Position numbers and translations under genes: made by a program
Shown: positions 1 to 13,291 of the stretch, one piece after another
How the letters are laid out: every line of letters begins with the position of its first letter
Numbering within the stretch: the stretch's first letter is position 1
Origin: Bugulina stolonifera
Lineage: Eukaryota > Bryozoa > Gymnolaemata > Cheilostomatida > Bugulidae
Assembly (NCBI GenBank): GCA_935421135.1
Contig: OW285191.1
Location: 2,666,001-2,730,000, forward strand
Reading direction: 5' to 3'
Length of the DNA: 64,000 nt
Notes under the pieces: generated by a model
What the model saw: the letters and a program-made list of their open reading frames with translations, nothing else
Told to the model about the DNA's origin: nothing
The model's database searches: none

Positions 1-504
1 ATGGACTAACCAACTGGTAAACCTAAAGGCCTACTAATAATAGGCTACTAATCCACTAGATAGGCTACTACTAACTGGGGTATTATTTTAGATGTTTCAT
101 ACTCTCTCTCTCATTTCACCCACTATTTGACCAATAACACATCAAAGCATTATTCACAATAGTTACTATCTGAGGAATTCCATGCTAAATGGGAGTTATC
201 GCCTCTTAAAGGCTGGTCACAGTTGTACACATGACTTTGTGGTAAAATCTGACTCAACTGAGGTGAGTATGAGTCAGATAAACTCTGACTAACATACACA
301 CAAACATGTACTATACAGTCGACTCTAGCCTACTCAACCTCCAATTCAACGGACTCTCCTGCACTAGTAAGTGGCTAGTAATGGTTTGACACTCTTACAG
401 CAGTATTTTAATAACAACTCTACATAGCTAAATGTAGGCCTACCTGTAAATGTCATTATTCACACTCTAGTTTACACAGCTCACTATATGGCGTGAGAGT
501 AAAA

Positions 505-635
505 GAAGACAACTCCAACTAATGTTACAAGAATTAGAAATCAAACCTTTTTTACCCCAACCACCAACCAAAAGTTTTTCTTCCGTTTAGCTCTTCCCTA
601 TTATAGGTATTCTAACGTTAGTTGGAGTTGTCTTC
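505..635. mobile_element. Short inverted-repeat element (MITE-like)
   Basis: Two 23-bp arms at 505-527 and 613-635 are inverted copies with about one mismatch (outer end gaagacaactccaacta) around an 85-bp AT-rich centre. It lies downstream of the last visible PKC exon, so probably in a PKC intron. The core acaactccaact recurs near 24,490, which suggests a dispersed family. No coding capacity. Confidence 0.5.
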
Positions 636-1242
636 ACGCCCTCCCATCGCTATCTACATACTGGAAAAGCCCTTACATGGATACCATAATTAATTTTGCT
701 TACTGCACAGTAATTGGGAGTTGTCTTATCACATAGGGTAATTTTCTGCACATTGCATAATATAATGTGCAACATGACATGTAATAATATGATAATCTCA
801 AAGACAAATTTTCCATGTTTGAACTAATAGTTCTCATAGAAAATACATTCCCCAATCCACATCAAGTATAGATTAACAGATTGCACTCGTACATCCAGTG
901 TAGAGTCCAGCTAATGAATAGAAGCTATTGTCAAATTGAAAAGGCTGAGAAGATAGAATTGAAAATGTTATTGGAATGTAATACTGGAACAAGAAATGAA
1001 CACTAGTCACAAATGCAATTAAAATAATGGAAAAATACACAACAGGCAGCCTACTCATGGCAAGCTGTCAACAGACCAACTCTGAAAGTCATCCTGGATT
1101 TCTTGGAATTTGGTTAGCCTGGCATCAGACTTGTTGGAACCTAAGGCTATCCGACACCCAATGATGGAATTATTTAATTATATAATCTACAGGGTCATTG
1201 TGAGCATTGTATGGTTAGGCTACCAAGTAGGTTAGCACATAC

Positions 1243-3353
1243 CTTCAGACCTTGAACCTATCAGCAGTATGACCACATGCACTCTACCACAGGGCTCCAG
1301 GTCAACCTGTTATAATAGTAGATATAGACAACATCAATGAATCTACATACATATTTATTGTGTAATTGTCTACTATAAGATTGGTTGTATAGACTGTATG
1401 GACTTGTATGGTTGTATGGACTGTATAGTATGCCAACTATGGTATAATAATAATGTAGCCTACTTCATATGTCACTAAGTAATTACACACTTCATTCAAA
1501 TGATGCTTGCTTTTAATTACTTAGCAAAGTCTAGTCTAACACTTCTATTAGTATGTTATATAACTTATCAGGTTATTGATGATGATTACAGTTTGTGAAG
1601 TTCGAGGAGTTGTCTGTCCATGCTGAACAGAGATATAATTGGATGAAGCTGTGAATTCTCACCATCATTAATTAGTGCGAGTCTAGACTAACTGGAAAGT
1701 CTTTACTATGCCATTTAAAACTCAGATATTTTAAATTTAATCCAATTACTGGAGTCATTGAGACTTAATTTTACTAAGGTATGATGCCTGGTTGCTAGCA
1801 ACATGTGATAACCATTTAGATGCATGATACTAGTACATGTGTACTAACTTACCCAAATGTCACATTTCTCTGAGAGATCCTCGAATGGTATGCTACAGTT
1901 TGCTACAAAGTCATCTTGTATAGGGGAGTCATCAAACACAGTCAGTCCCAAAACCTGCAAATGTACACAGACTAGGAATTGTTCTACACTGGTGAAACCA
2001 TACTGTATAATGTATTATTCTAATTATACTTTACTTCTGAAGTAGGTTACAGTCAATACAACACAGGGTTAGTATAAAGGTTAGTATTATACTTCATAGT
2101 TGATAATATAACCACTGTGTACCAGCACTGAACAGAGAAATCCATTAGATTTTGGAGTTATCCCTCCTTACATTTGAGACTTGACTACAACATCAGTCTA
2201 TCTACATTGTATAACATTACTAGTATAAGTAGTACAATACAGTTAGACCTGCCAGTCAGCAGGTACCTTGTAGGTGCTATAACTACTAATTAATCATTAG
2301 TCTGTGAGAAGCCATAACGTAGGGATATGATGTAGGGATATGATAGCATACAGTATTTAGTCTTGGTGGCATATTATAACAGTAGTAAGGCTATAATATA
2401 GTATCATATTGTGTATACAATATAGCTAGCAGATGGAATAGTATTTATATAACACTAATTACTAGGATCATCAAGCCTACCCAACTTCACAACATTGTTT
2501 ACTAGGCTATAGCTAGGCCTACAGCACTTATTACCTTATATTGATATATTAGCTATGATGGCATAACAGACCAGTTCAAAGCTAGTAAAAATGCTATAAT
2601 AGGCTGAACAGACCCTGGTATTGGAGGTGGGGGTGGTGGTGGCGGTACAACTTAGTGAAATCTTCACCATAACTACAGTTACATCACAACTGTTATTATT
2701 GCAGGCCTATTTAACGGGTCTAGTGTAATAGGGGTCTAGTGTAATAGTGGAGGCGGGGCTATTGCTGCTAGGGGTAGTGACTGAGAGATTTGGATAGCCT
2801 TAGTTCCTAGTTTGTGGTTGAGGCAAGTGATATACTGAAGAAATATAGAGAACACAACTTCTAAGCACCTAACTCATAAGACAATAACCTGACATCAGGT
2901 AAGAATCGATTTCTCATTGTAGTCATGCATCTCGCAAAATCTTGCAAAATCTTGTATCGGTTTTTTCCTGCCGGCAAAAGTTAAGTTGAGAGTAGAACAT
3001 AACTCCAATAAATTAACGGCATACAGCTCTATTTGGTAGACAGCTACATTTAGAGGGGAGAGTCACTGAAGGAGGATTGAATGACGCCCAGCACAAAACA
3101 AGCAACATAATGTACTACTAACCTGTCCATTGTGAACGTCTGTAGAGAATTCCTCATTGAACTCTGGGTTGATGGTTTTCAACTTAGACTTAGTCTTAGC
3201 AAAATGAGACTCGTCAATGTCTAAGGCTATGTAAGGGTCAAGGTTAGATCTGGTTGAGCCTACGAAGCTAGAATGTCTTGTGGCATAGTTAGTTGGCTTG
3301 AGGTTGGTTGCCTCTACCACCTTTATTTGCAGACGCCCAGTGAAGTAGACCAT
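1243..3353 (-). CDS. Novel-type protein kinase C (epsilon/eta class), 5' part, C2 domain
   Basis: Three exons are visible: 3353-3123, 1954-1853 and 1306-1243. They join in phase through GT-AG introns into about 132 residues. The ATG at 3353 opens the protein with MVYFTGRLQIKVVEA, followed by LDPYIALDID and then VFDDSPIQDDFVANC, ending with VDLEPCGRVHVVI. This is the order of the N-terminal C2 domain of novel PKCs. In that class C2 lacks the full calcium-binding aspartate set and acts in anchoring and interaction; C1 zinc modules and a Ser/Thr kinase domain follow. Neither is visible, so the remaining exons should lie beyond the left edge. The last exon leaves one extra base before a GTATGT donor. 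PKC class is clear; epsilon versus eta is not decided. Confidence 0.85.
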
Positions 3354-5578
3354 GGTGATAGTGTGTGACTATCTGAAGTCTATGTAAGGCAGCAATGAGC
3401 TAAGGCTATGGTGTGAACTAGGTAAAGTGTGATATGTAGTTTTGCTAAAGACTGGTTGAAAGAGATATGGGTAGAGATTGATCTGGTGAGAGCAGGTCAC
3501 CCCCAGCACCCATTGAACTGACCGCTCAGATGGTCAGCAAATATCACATGGAAACCGTGACAATGCTGCACCTACATAGCATCAGATGCTGCGACGATCC
3601 TCGACGTATATATTAATAGTGGAGCATGGCATTTCCTTTGCGTCACACCTCCACAGTTACTTTGTTATCTACAAGACAGCAGCTAATATGGTGTAGAGAC
3701 ATAGTATATAGTCTATATACAGTGTACTAATATGTCTCGAGTTATAGGGACCCTGCTGTGAACAGCACACTGCATTACATGATAACACTACTCTATGTAT
3801 AAACAGTATCACATGACAATATCATGAATATCATTGCATATTTCATGATGATACAGAGTTTATATGGCCTGTGATAACATGACTGGAGTAACATCTCCAC
3901 ACTCGACCCAAACACTACACCTCCATATTTAAACTACTGGAATGGTATATCTAACTCGTCTAGTCTTAGTATAGAGCCTGCTAGCTGGAATAACTATATA
4001 TATGGGGCTATAGGCAACTAAAGCGTAAGTCACCAGGTGAAAGGACGACAGGACGGTACACTTCAACTAAACACTAGACGCAGCATAGTCAATAAAATAT
4101 CCAGCAGAACAATAGATATTATGATTAATAAGGAGTTGATAATATATAAACATTAGGATAATATATTGATTTTAGTCAAACAATTAAATTACAAAGTTGA
4201 TTAAACTGTTAAATGTTGAAGTTTAGCACTGCTACTATGTATAACTGGCTTAATCTCTCATTGTAGAATCGTAAAAGAAACTCTAGTTAGACATCAAGTG
4301 TTCTACCTTGAGATTGGCAACAGGTAACCTAGTACCACAGAGACAAAATACCTCAGTTTACTTAGTAGGCTACAACTATTAGAGAAGAAATAGTCTAATT
4401 ATAAAACTTGATACCCACAAATGACTACACCTATTCTTTCTGAAGGATTCTACAATTTATAATTTCTACACAATTAATAGCACTATTTAATAATAATCTT
4501 TGGACTTCTCCATTTTGATTGAGATTTATTTCATTATTTAGGAGATAGGCCATAAGAAATATATTATCTCCATAAAATAAGTAGGTCTACTACATTGAAA
4601 GGCTTCAGAATTTTAGTGACTTCAAATACGAAGCATGATATGACATAAAACTGTGGAATGTGGCCCTAAATTATGACGTTTTAATGTGGCTGTAACGCAG
4701 CTAGCTTTCTAACTCGACTAACAATCTATCTAATCAGTCAGAATCCAACAGGAAAAGTGGCTTCTATGCAGCTTCTATAAATTTTATATTTATTGCTGTA
4801 ACAGCATTGATATGCTAAGGCATAAGCCTATGTTTATATTTTATTTAAAAATTAGAACAAATGTATACTATGTAGCCTAGGTGTGAATGTGAATTTAGGC
4901 CAACTATTCAAGTCTAGTTTGGTTTGGTTATAACTATTTGCTGGTGAAATTGCTAAAACAATTAAACTAGATTTGAACGTGTTATCCTAGCCTCTATCTA
5001 ATCCGTTGGTATTCGTTCTGGTATTCGTTCTGGTAGCTTTAAAATATAATATGGTTTGAACTGTCAAAAGACCTGTCATAATTACCTGAAGCTAACAATG
5101 AATAGTTATAGCTATAGGCCCAAATAGTAGGCCTATAACTTTAGTAAATTTTTAAATACAACTAGTTTTTATGAAATAAACAGTTGACTTCAAAAGTCAC
5201 CAATATCAATATTAAATAATATAACACAACAACATTAAAAAGGTAAGTTAGTAATTCAGTCAGAATGGCACAAGACAATGGCAATTATCATAAGTATTAG
5301 ACTATGATCCAACGATTGTGATTATTATTGGGATGTATTTATTTTACTATATTATTGTTATTAATTATTAGTAATTATTTATCGTTATTATTATTAATTT
5401 ATCCTTATTCATTATGAAACAGATAGGCCTATATAACATATAGATAGAAAATTCGAGATTGATATAACTATATAATAATAATTATCATTATTTTTATTGG
5501 TATTATTAAATCATTATACTACAACCTAATAGCAACAATGAACATGAACCTCAGACAACAGTTCAGACTAGATCACAG
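3354..5578. other. PKC upstream region without a recognised gene
   Basis: AT-rich DNA upstream of the PKC start codon. It presumably holds the PKC promoter and 5' UTR, but I see no convincing TATA box, open frame or repeat array. Confidence 0.4.
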
Positions 5579-5671
5579 TGTAGAAACGAACCGCGGTCTA
5601 TTGGAGCCACTGGGAACTGTTTCCATAACAGCTTTCTACCCCGCACAATACGAGACCTTAAAAAAGAATAA
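5579..5671 (+). mobile_element. LINE 3'-end fragment (jockey/CR1-type ORF2 tail)
   Basis: Reading from 5579 gives a tail with HNSFLPRTIRDLKKE followed by TAA. It matches the C-terminal tail of the LINE fragment at 6.2 kb (HNSFLPKTIRELK). Only the last 30 codons survive, as expected for a 5'-truncated non-LTR insertion. Confidence 0.65.
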
Positions 5672-6226
5672 ACATTAGCAGAAGAACAACACAACTAATA
5701 CTAAAATACTACATGGGTACCCACTTGTACCCACTCTGAAACCAAATATCTTACCTATGAGATGGTATATGGAACAATGTCCTTATGATAATTTATGTAC
5801 AAAAATTGAGGCACGCCCCTTCCGCCCCTAGGCGGTCTAGCGTAATGTCGTCATTGATGTAAGTTGATGTAAGTTGATGTAACATGAACATATATATTAA
5901 TATAGGCCTACATTGAAACTAAGAATACAATAATATTATTATAATTATTTTATGATAATTATATTTACTATTAATATAAGTATTTATGAAATGATATAGT
6001 TATAATAAATAATTATTAATATCAATTATATAATAATATTAATATATAATAATTAATAATTTAGGCCTAATACATTACTATTTTACTACTGATTACAATA
6101 TCAAATTATTACCTGTTACCTGTTCTTTGCTAGTACGTACTAAAGCCGGTGTGACAAGCGGTACGCCTCTTGTTTTGAGAATAAGATTTTATTAAGTGGT
6201 TATCGTTCATGCTATGTTAGCATTTA

Positions 6227-6850
6227 TTAAAGGGTTTTAGCTTTTAACTCTCTTATGGTTTTTGGCAGAAAACTATTGTGGTAAGCTGACGATCTGGCAT
6301 AGATGGTTGGGGGTTCCCCTCTGGCAGTTGCTCTGGTAATGGCTTGGACATTGGTCTCTATATCCACCAATTCCTCATAAGACTCTAGGAGAGCAGGATG
6401 GTTGTCCTCTTTTGAGAGGACCCTCATAAGAAGGTTGTGTCGGCTCATTTTACGACGATCACCTAGAGTGCCAATGTTTAATTCACTCGCTGCATCCGAT
6501 ACATTTTCCCGACCTTTCAGGTCACTTATAAACCTAACAGCACAATTCTGCACCATGTCTAAGTCATGGATCATGTAGCCCAAGGCAGGATCCCATACAC
6601 ACGAAGCATACTCAAGATGTGGTCGACATAAACTTGTGTAAGCAAGAAGTTTGGCATCCCTAGGGGCACCCTGGAGAACCTTCTTAATCATGCCAAGCTG
6701 CCTTTTGGCTTTGGCAATCTTGGTCTGTATGTGAGTGTTGAACTTAAGATTACTTTGGATTATCACCCCTAGGTATCTTGATTCATTAACAACACTGAGT
6801 GTCGTGTTGGCCAGGGAATATTTAGGAGACGGTGAATCTTGCTTTTGATT
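6227..6850 (-). mobile_element. LINE ORF2 C-terminal fragment (jockey-like reverse transcriptase tail)
   Basis: An open stretch of about 200 codons encodes the end of a non-LTR retrotransposon polymerase. Motifs in order are ESRYLGVIIQSNLKFNTHI, AKRQLGMIKK, LCRPHLEYASCVWDP, a MVQNCAVRFI segment and a final HNSFLPKTIREL. This is the thumb and C-terminal part; the catalytic palm with the YxDD motif is missing. There is no ATG at the 5' end of the open stretch, so it is a truncated copy and not a gene. Upstream sequence is AT-rich and unrelated. Confidence 0.85.
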
Positions 6851-8005
6851 AAAAATAAAAATATAATTACAGTGTGAGTGAAGTAAGTAAAGCGTAAGAT
6901 TATCAATATTAATATTATTAACAATAGTAATTTTATAATTATAATAATTATATTATTTATTATAATTATTCATATCGATGTTGATATTGATTTAGATTTC
7001 GGCATTGGTTCCAGACCGGCCTTTTAAACGCTCTTACTTTGGTTTTAAATTTGGACTTTCAGCTACTCGAAGACCGTCCCTGTAATTTCACTAATTTGGA
7101 TACAAGCCTAGCCTATAATGATAATAAGAAGCTATGCAATAACTACCAAATCTAGTCACTCCAGCCCACAGATTAGATTTGCCTATGCTTCAGCCAGAAT
7201 TCTACACTTCCGAATAGAAATGTTGCGCAAGCGCCTTGTTAATTTTTTTGCTCTGATAGAATCACCCTGGAAATTGTCCTTTCCTGATGAATCCAGGACG
7301 AGGTTTCGTTTGGATATCCATGTGTTCTATTTCCCCTCTATGATTCTATCGGTCTTTCAAGACCGTGGTTCTTTTGAACGCCCTTACATTTTCTTACAGA
7401 TCTACATAGCCGTCCCCAAGAAACTGCTCTGCGGATCTAGACAAAACATAGGTTATTAATATACACAACGGAGATGTAATAATTAATTAATTATTATCTT
7501 GAGCGGAGATAATCTTGGATGGCCTTTTATCGCTGGTTTCCCATTCTTAGAAGCTCACTTATTTGATTGGAAAATTTCCTATTTTTGAGAGCCTGACCGG
7601 TTATAAAATGAGATAATGAGTGGAACCTTTTTCAAACTAAATTTGGGCCTCAGGTGAGGTATAAATTTAAAACTAAACTAAAAATAAAATTATTATATAT
7701 ATATTAATTATTATATTATAATAATTATAATTTAAATTGAAGTTGAAATAATAAATAATTATAATAATTTAAAATAATTAATAATAATATAATATATTTA
7801 TAATTACTCTAACTCTATATAATTCTAGTAACTATTATTATGATATAAATTATAAAGATCTAATTTGAGTTTTGATCTGAATTTATTAATTTTATTCATT
7901 AATGATATGATTAATTATGATTATTAATTAAATAAATTAAATCAAATAAAATTAATTTTTATAGCCTATATTCATACTAACAGTGTATCAGAGGTGAGAG
8001 ATCAG

Positions 8006-8250
8006 TTAGAGATCCGGACCCTGGAAAATAGAACAGAAAACCGCCGGCTGTGTCTACTGACCCGGATTCTTCACAACGAAAACAACATTCCACTCTATCC
8101 AGATTTGCATATGATGATATTGTGGGTGACAGAGGGATAGTAACAATGACCACTAGAGCAGCCTACAGAGGAGAGCCAATCTCAATATCAGCCAAACGAT
8201 GTATGTACCACTCTAGTTTCCTGCCACGAACCATTCGTGAGATGAGATGA
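8006..8250 (+). mobile_element. Decayed LINE 3' end, third copy
   Basis: Two frames are needed. The first reads LEIRTLENRTENRRLCLLTRIL, related to LNIGTLGDRRKMSRHNLLMRVL of the 6.2-kb copy. A second frame reads RAAYRGEPISISAKR then HSSFLPRTIREMR and stops at 8250. It is therefore a frameshifted remnant in the opposite orientation to the 6.2-kb copy. Confidence 0.7.
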
Positions 8251-10407
8251 GAAACCAACCTCCAGTCCTAAACAGTGATATACTGTAAAAATTGCAGACC
8301 CTTAGTCCAAAAATAGTTATAACTAGAGACTCCTTTATAGATTTAAATGAAATTGCTGGCGGAGTCCTACCTCATCTGAGGTAAATTCTAAGGTAACTAA
8401 TAGGCTAAAATATTAATATTATTATATTTATATTATAAGCTATAATATAGAGAGCAAGATGCTGTTCTTCCCCACCAAAATTTCTAGTGAAGTAAAAGGC
8501 TAAAGCTTCGGTCTCCTTACTCTGTTCGAGCCGTTATAAGCGATGCTCTTCAATTGCTCTCTCTACTCCAAACTCCTGTCCTGCTAGCTTCTTGGGATTT
8601 ATAGGCCTGCACAGCAAGGTAGGTTGAATTTAAGAATTTTTGAAGAAGTGCGATCTCAAGCTATGAGATGTACCGCTCATATTAATGGGTGAAATGAAAC
8701 TATGTGTATATCAAACAATATAAATGGTGCCACAACAAACAGTGAAAAAATCATCAGCTTACCTTCAGATGGAAATGTTGAAACAAACCAACGTCCCACA
8801 CTCTTGATTTCTGCTTATAATGGACTGACGAGTCTTCCTCAACACCTATTGAAAATACATGTACATGTAGATCCTTATAATATTCACCGATAACATTTGA
8901 GGCCCCAGAGAGGGTAGCCTATCGATAGTAAACCAAGAATTTTGGAGTGGAACTCATTGCTAAAAACCCGTGCTTGCCAAGCTAACAGGAGCCCCTACCG
9001 ACATAGCAAAAATGCAAAATTCTGCATCTATAAAATCAAAATCTTGTAGGTCTACTACACGTCTTCACTATATTGCATGAAGCCAAGTTTAAAAAACAAG
9101 ATTGTTTATAATAGCCTAAGAATTTCTATGAGATGTTTCAACTTGGAACATTTTCCCATTATATCCAGACCAAAGTGTAGGCCTACAGCGCTCACATTGC
9201 ATAAGGAACTGTGTAGCTTACCACAGACTCACTTGATCAGTCTCAGTTACTATTTTGCTCGCATTTCACATTTACTAGTTTTCTCTGTATAAACGGGTTG
9301 CCAAAACACCTAAATTCGGAGAAGGCTTCAAATATGCTTAGTAGGCCTATTAGTTATGAGGCCTAAATAAATATACCTAGGTCATAACTCCAAAAACAGT
9401 TTTACTATTCATTGTGGCGCTTCTAACAGGTTTGCCCAGCTTTGCTGACTGTGAGTTTTGCTCAGAGCTACTTCCTACCGCTGTTCTGCAAGTGGCTGCA
9501 GTTTAAATATACTCCATTTGGGTTGATAAACATATTTGTGATTAATTTGGTTCCCTATAGGCCTTTGACTAAGCTATTTAACAGATGCACATAAATTTAA
9601 TAATTTTTTGGGAGGCCAGCCCTTCAGATCGGTAGTTGCGATCATGAGTTTATAAAACTGTTGGTCCACTTTTCTGTAGAATTCTTGAGCTAAATGACAC
9701 TCAAATATGTTGGTGCGAGTCAAGAGCTTTATGAATATAACGTAGTGCTAGTATCATCATCACTAAAGTTTGATGTCCTCTGGTGATACTCCATGATAAT
9801 CATAAATCCCACCCTGGTTGCACCAATCGGACAGAAGTGGGTCTAGAGCCTGCCTTCTCCTCACAGTAAAGCTACATGGCGTGTTGCTCCAGACGCAGAG
9901 ACTACAGACTACAGAGAGAGAACACAGATTTCACTTTCTGTAAACTGCTCATTGTCTTGTTCTAATCTAGGGTGAAATTTCATTACGCATAAGCAAGTAT
10001 ATTCGTTTCCATGGCCTACTTTCTAATGTGTAGCCTATGGGAAATTCTGAGTATGTTCTCAAATGGGATGAATCTAGTATAATATTATGTTTTATAGGTT
10101 TGCTATAATACCCCTGAAGTACAGCCTGTCATGTTTTGATCACATCTCCACCTCATGAATGTCATACATATTAACCCCTCTCTAAGGCAGGTGCCACACA
10201 ATGCCCAGACAATACTGCGACCCAATCTTCTTCAATAGCATTCTGTATAAACTTCTACAGTACATTGTATTGGGGCATTTAATGGAAATGCATCTTCCAA
10301 CTCTACTACTACTTTGCTGGAAGCGAAGGATTTGACCCTATTAGTAATTTATTCAGTCGCTGCTTGTTATCATTTTAATTGTTATTAGTTTCTTTGAATC
10401 ATTTAAG
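8251..10407. other. Intergenic region upstream of ISCA2
   Basis: No gene was recognised. Short open frames at 8.7-9.3 kb have no family resemblance. The ISCA2 promoter and 5' UTR should lie at the right end, but no TATA box stands out. Confidence 0.4.
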
Positions 10408-11486
10408 ATGTTTTTTAGAAGTGGTGCAGCCTGGAGAGCATTCTCTGCAAGATACAAATATGCTCCACATGGTTTTGGGGTCCGATGGAGCAGCCGAGTG
10501 CCTCCTTCTCCAGATACTATTATGATAAATGACCGAGCAGTACAGGTAAGTAAACATGGTGGTGCTGAGTGCTTTTAAACACACAGTGGCAATATTTTAT
10601 TTGAAGGTTGATTCTCCAATTACGTAGCATTCCATAACTCCTATTTGTAGTATATATAGTATCATAGGAGTACTAAATGACTCCTTGATTCAACTACTTG
10701 GTTGATACAGTTATGATCACATCCTGGAATACCTCTGTCTGCGATACAGCGTGTGTTATACGTGTATGCATAATATAAGTGTAATATTAATATTGTATAT
10801 TGACAGCAAATGCAGAAGGTGTGTTCAGACGGCAGCTCATTGCGTATCACAGTGGAGGGAGGAGGCTGCTCTGGGTTCCAGTACCTCTTCTCCCTTGAGG
10901 AACCAGACGCAGGGCAGCAGGAGGAAGATATGTAAGCATTGCTAATATACAATGTGCATTATATAGTGTGTATACCATGTACCTCATGTAGTGTGTATAC
11001 AATGTACATTATGTAGTGTGAATACAATGTACATTATGTAGTGTGTATACAATGTACATTATTTTGTAGTGTTTATGTTATGCATGGTAATGTCTGATGT
11101 TATAGCATAGAACCAAGAGGTGGTTATAGGTATTACCTTACAGTACCGTCGTGTGTTGAATACCAAGGTGATATGTTGTATTGCCCTGCCACAGTGAATA
11201 TACTGTTACCCTGCAGTAGTGGTATACGCTGTTACCCTGCAGTAGTGGTATAATATACTCTTACCATGCAGTGGTGATGTTATGTTACCACGTAGTACTG
11301 ATGTGTTGTAGATGCATACAATATAAGAACACACAAGTACTCGTAGACACAGACTCTATGGAGTATATAAAGGGATCCACTTTGGACTATAACACAGAAC
11401 TCATCCGTTCAGCTTTTAGAATAATTGATAATCCCAAGGCTGAGGCTGGCTGCTCATGTGGCGCTTCATTCGCTGCCAAAGACTAA
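10408..11486 (+). CDS. ISCA2: Mitochondrial iron-sulfur cluster assembly 2 (A-type carrier)
   Basis: Three exons, 10408-10545, 10807-10931 and 11312-11486, join through GT-AG introns into 145 residues; human ISCA2 has 154. A-type carriers act late in the mitochondrial ISC pathway, with ISCA1 and IBA57, in delivering [4Fe-4S] clusters. The three cluster-ligand cysteines are present: Cys67 in [11 protein letters not shown], and Cys135 and Cys137 in GCSCGASF at the C terminus. The first 30 residues are rich in Arg, Ala and Ser with almost no acidic residue, fitting a mitochondrial presequence. The ATG at 10408 begins that basic leader. A poly(A) signal AATAAA lies at 11834. Intron 2 carries short tandem repeats near 10,960-11,060 and 11,200-11,270. 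Confidence 0.92.
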
Positions 11487-13001
11487 CTGGTGCAGGTGCT
11501 TGCAAGTTATTACTCACTATCACTATATAAGACACCAGCTCAGTACTAGTGGTGTGGTGGTATAGGAAAGACCACCCAGTAGTAAAGTGTGCTGTTCTCC
11601 TGCTTACAATCCAGTGCAATGAGATGAACCACCCTATAGGTGTTCATATGTTACTGAACGTGCTACATCATAGTGGTTGACAAACCAGAAGTTGTCCACC
11701 CTTCTCTGCCAAAAGTTAGAAACGTTCCAAAATGTATTTCTCAGCAAGGAATTTCCATGTTTGATAAACAATAGTTGTGTATTTGCTAAAATATATTTTA
11801 TATATTACTCTGTTACACAGTAAGCTTTTACACAATAAAATTGTGTTTTTTCTCAATATTTGTAAAGCATGTGCTGGTTTTGTGTATAAAATTATGTAAA
11901 ATAGGAATTATTTATGATGTAGATTACCTGTACACTGTACTGAGAGTTATATAAAGTATGCATGCGTTTCAAACCACTAGACTTTCTAGACACCATGTGC
12001 AGCAGTTGTGCAGTTTAGCCTGTGATATACATGTATAGACTTCCCAACAACACAACCTTTATTTCATTTTTGTTTATGTTCCTTTGCCATTGTGAGTTGC
12101 CTGCTCCCTGGTATATCTAGAGCAGATAACTCTTGTGTGTAGTGTCCAATTACTGGATTTGTGAAAATATATGTACATGTGCATGCATTTGTACTACAGT
12201 GTACCTACATATTACATGTATATAACTTACAATGGTTATATTACTAACCCCAACCAGCACAGCAGTGTTGATATATTACTAATAATTGTAGTCAACAATC
12301 ACTGCACATATCTACAGTAACAGCAGAGGTGCATGAATAGAAACCATATCATTATTATCTTCTACAGAAAGTCAGAAACCATATTATGTTACTATCTGCT
12401 ATCGGTTATATATTCTACAGAATCTGTATTATGTACAAATGTATATATATGCATAGTGGCAACTATTGATGGTAGATGTAGTTAGAATAGTGCTATTTTT
12501 ACTCGTACTTTAGTTAGCTCTGTCAACAGCATTGTATTTGTTTGACATCTTTGCTGGTAGCTTGGGAGATTTTTTGATAACCTGCATGTAATGGGCAGTT
12601 GACTTGTGGACTAGTGAGAATAAAGAGCAGAGTATTTAAGAGTCCAATAGAAACCTACAGAATTCATATTATTATCTTCTATGGAAACCATATTTTCTAC
12701 AGAATTCAATACATCATTGCCCATTATGCTGTTTACACAAATTCTGACAGGTGTTAGAAGCAACTTCATGGCTTAACACAGAGAAGACAACTCAGCTTCA
12801 CCAGGGACCAAGGTCATTTTTACCTCCCAGCAGACCACCCAGTTATGATACACAATGTAGTTGGTATAAAGAGAGTTTTGGTAAAACCTTCATTTAAGTC
12901 ACCGCCGAGAATATAACTGCCTTATTATTATATTATAAACTAGAAATTATAATACAACTACATGTACAATAATATTATACTTGTATAATAACATTGTAGC
13001 A
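11487..13001. other. 3' flanks of ISCA2 and TFIP11
   Basis: Convergent gene ends. It holds the ISCA2 3' UTR with AATAAA at 11834 and AT-rich DNA. No further gene or large repeat was recognised. Confidence 0.4.
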
Positions 13002-13060
13002 TAATTTGGAGTTATCTACCTGTTCGAATAGTCTAACAGAAGGTAGATAACTCCAAATTA
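13002..13060. repeat. Short perfect hairpin near the TFIP11 3' end
   Basis: A 20-bp arm at 13002-13021 is exactly complementary to 13041-13060 around a 19-nt loop. It contains the ggagttatct core. It lies about 190 bp beyond the TFIP11 poly(A) signal. It could be a small MITE or a transcribed hairpin. Confidence 0.5.
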
Positions 13061-13253
13061 CGCCGTTATGTACAGTACAATCATGTCATGTAGTTATACA
13101 TAGTAGGGTGTCTTACATGAAGGGTATACTAGACTTTTCACCACATAGATGCAGTGTCACACACAATACTATGTACATTTATTATTTAATATACATAATA
13201 AACATAATATACATGGATGTTCATTGTTACTATAATAGCTACAGTCATAAGGA

Positions 13254-13259
13254 TTTATT
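13254..13259 (-). promoter_or_regulatory. TFIP11 poly(A) signal
   Basis: A canonical AATAAA on the minus strand, about 33 nt beyond the TFIP11 stop codon at 13292-13294. Confidence 0.6.
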
Positions 13260-13291
13260 GTACATCTAAGATTGCCGTGTTCCTGTTAATC

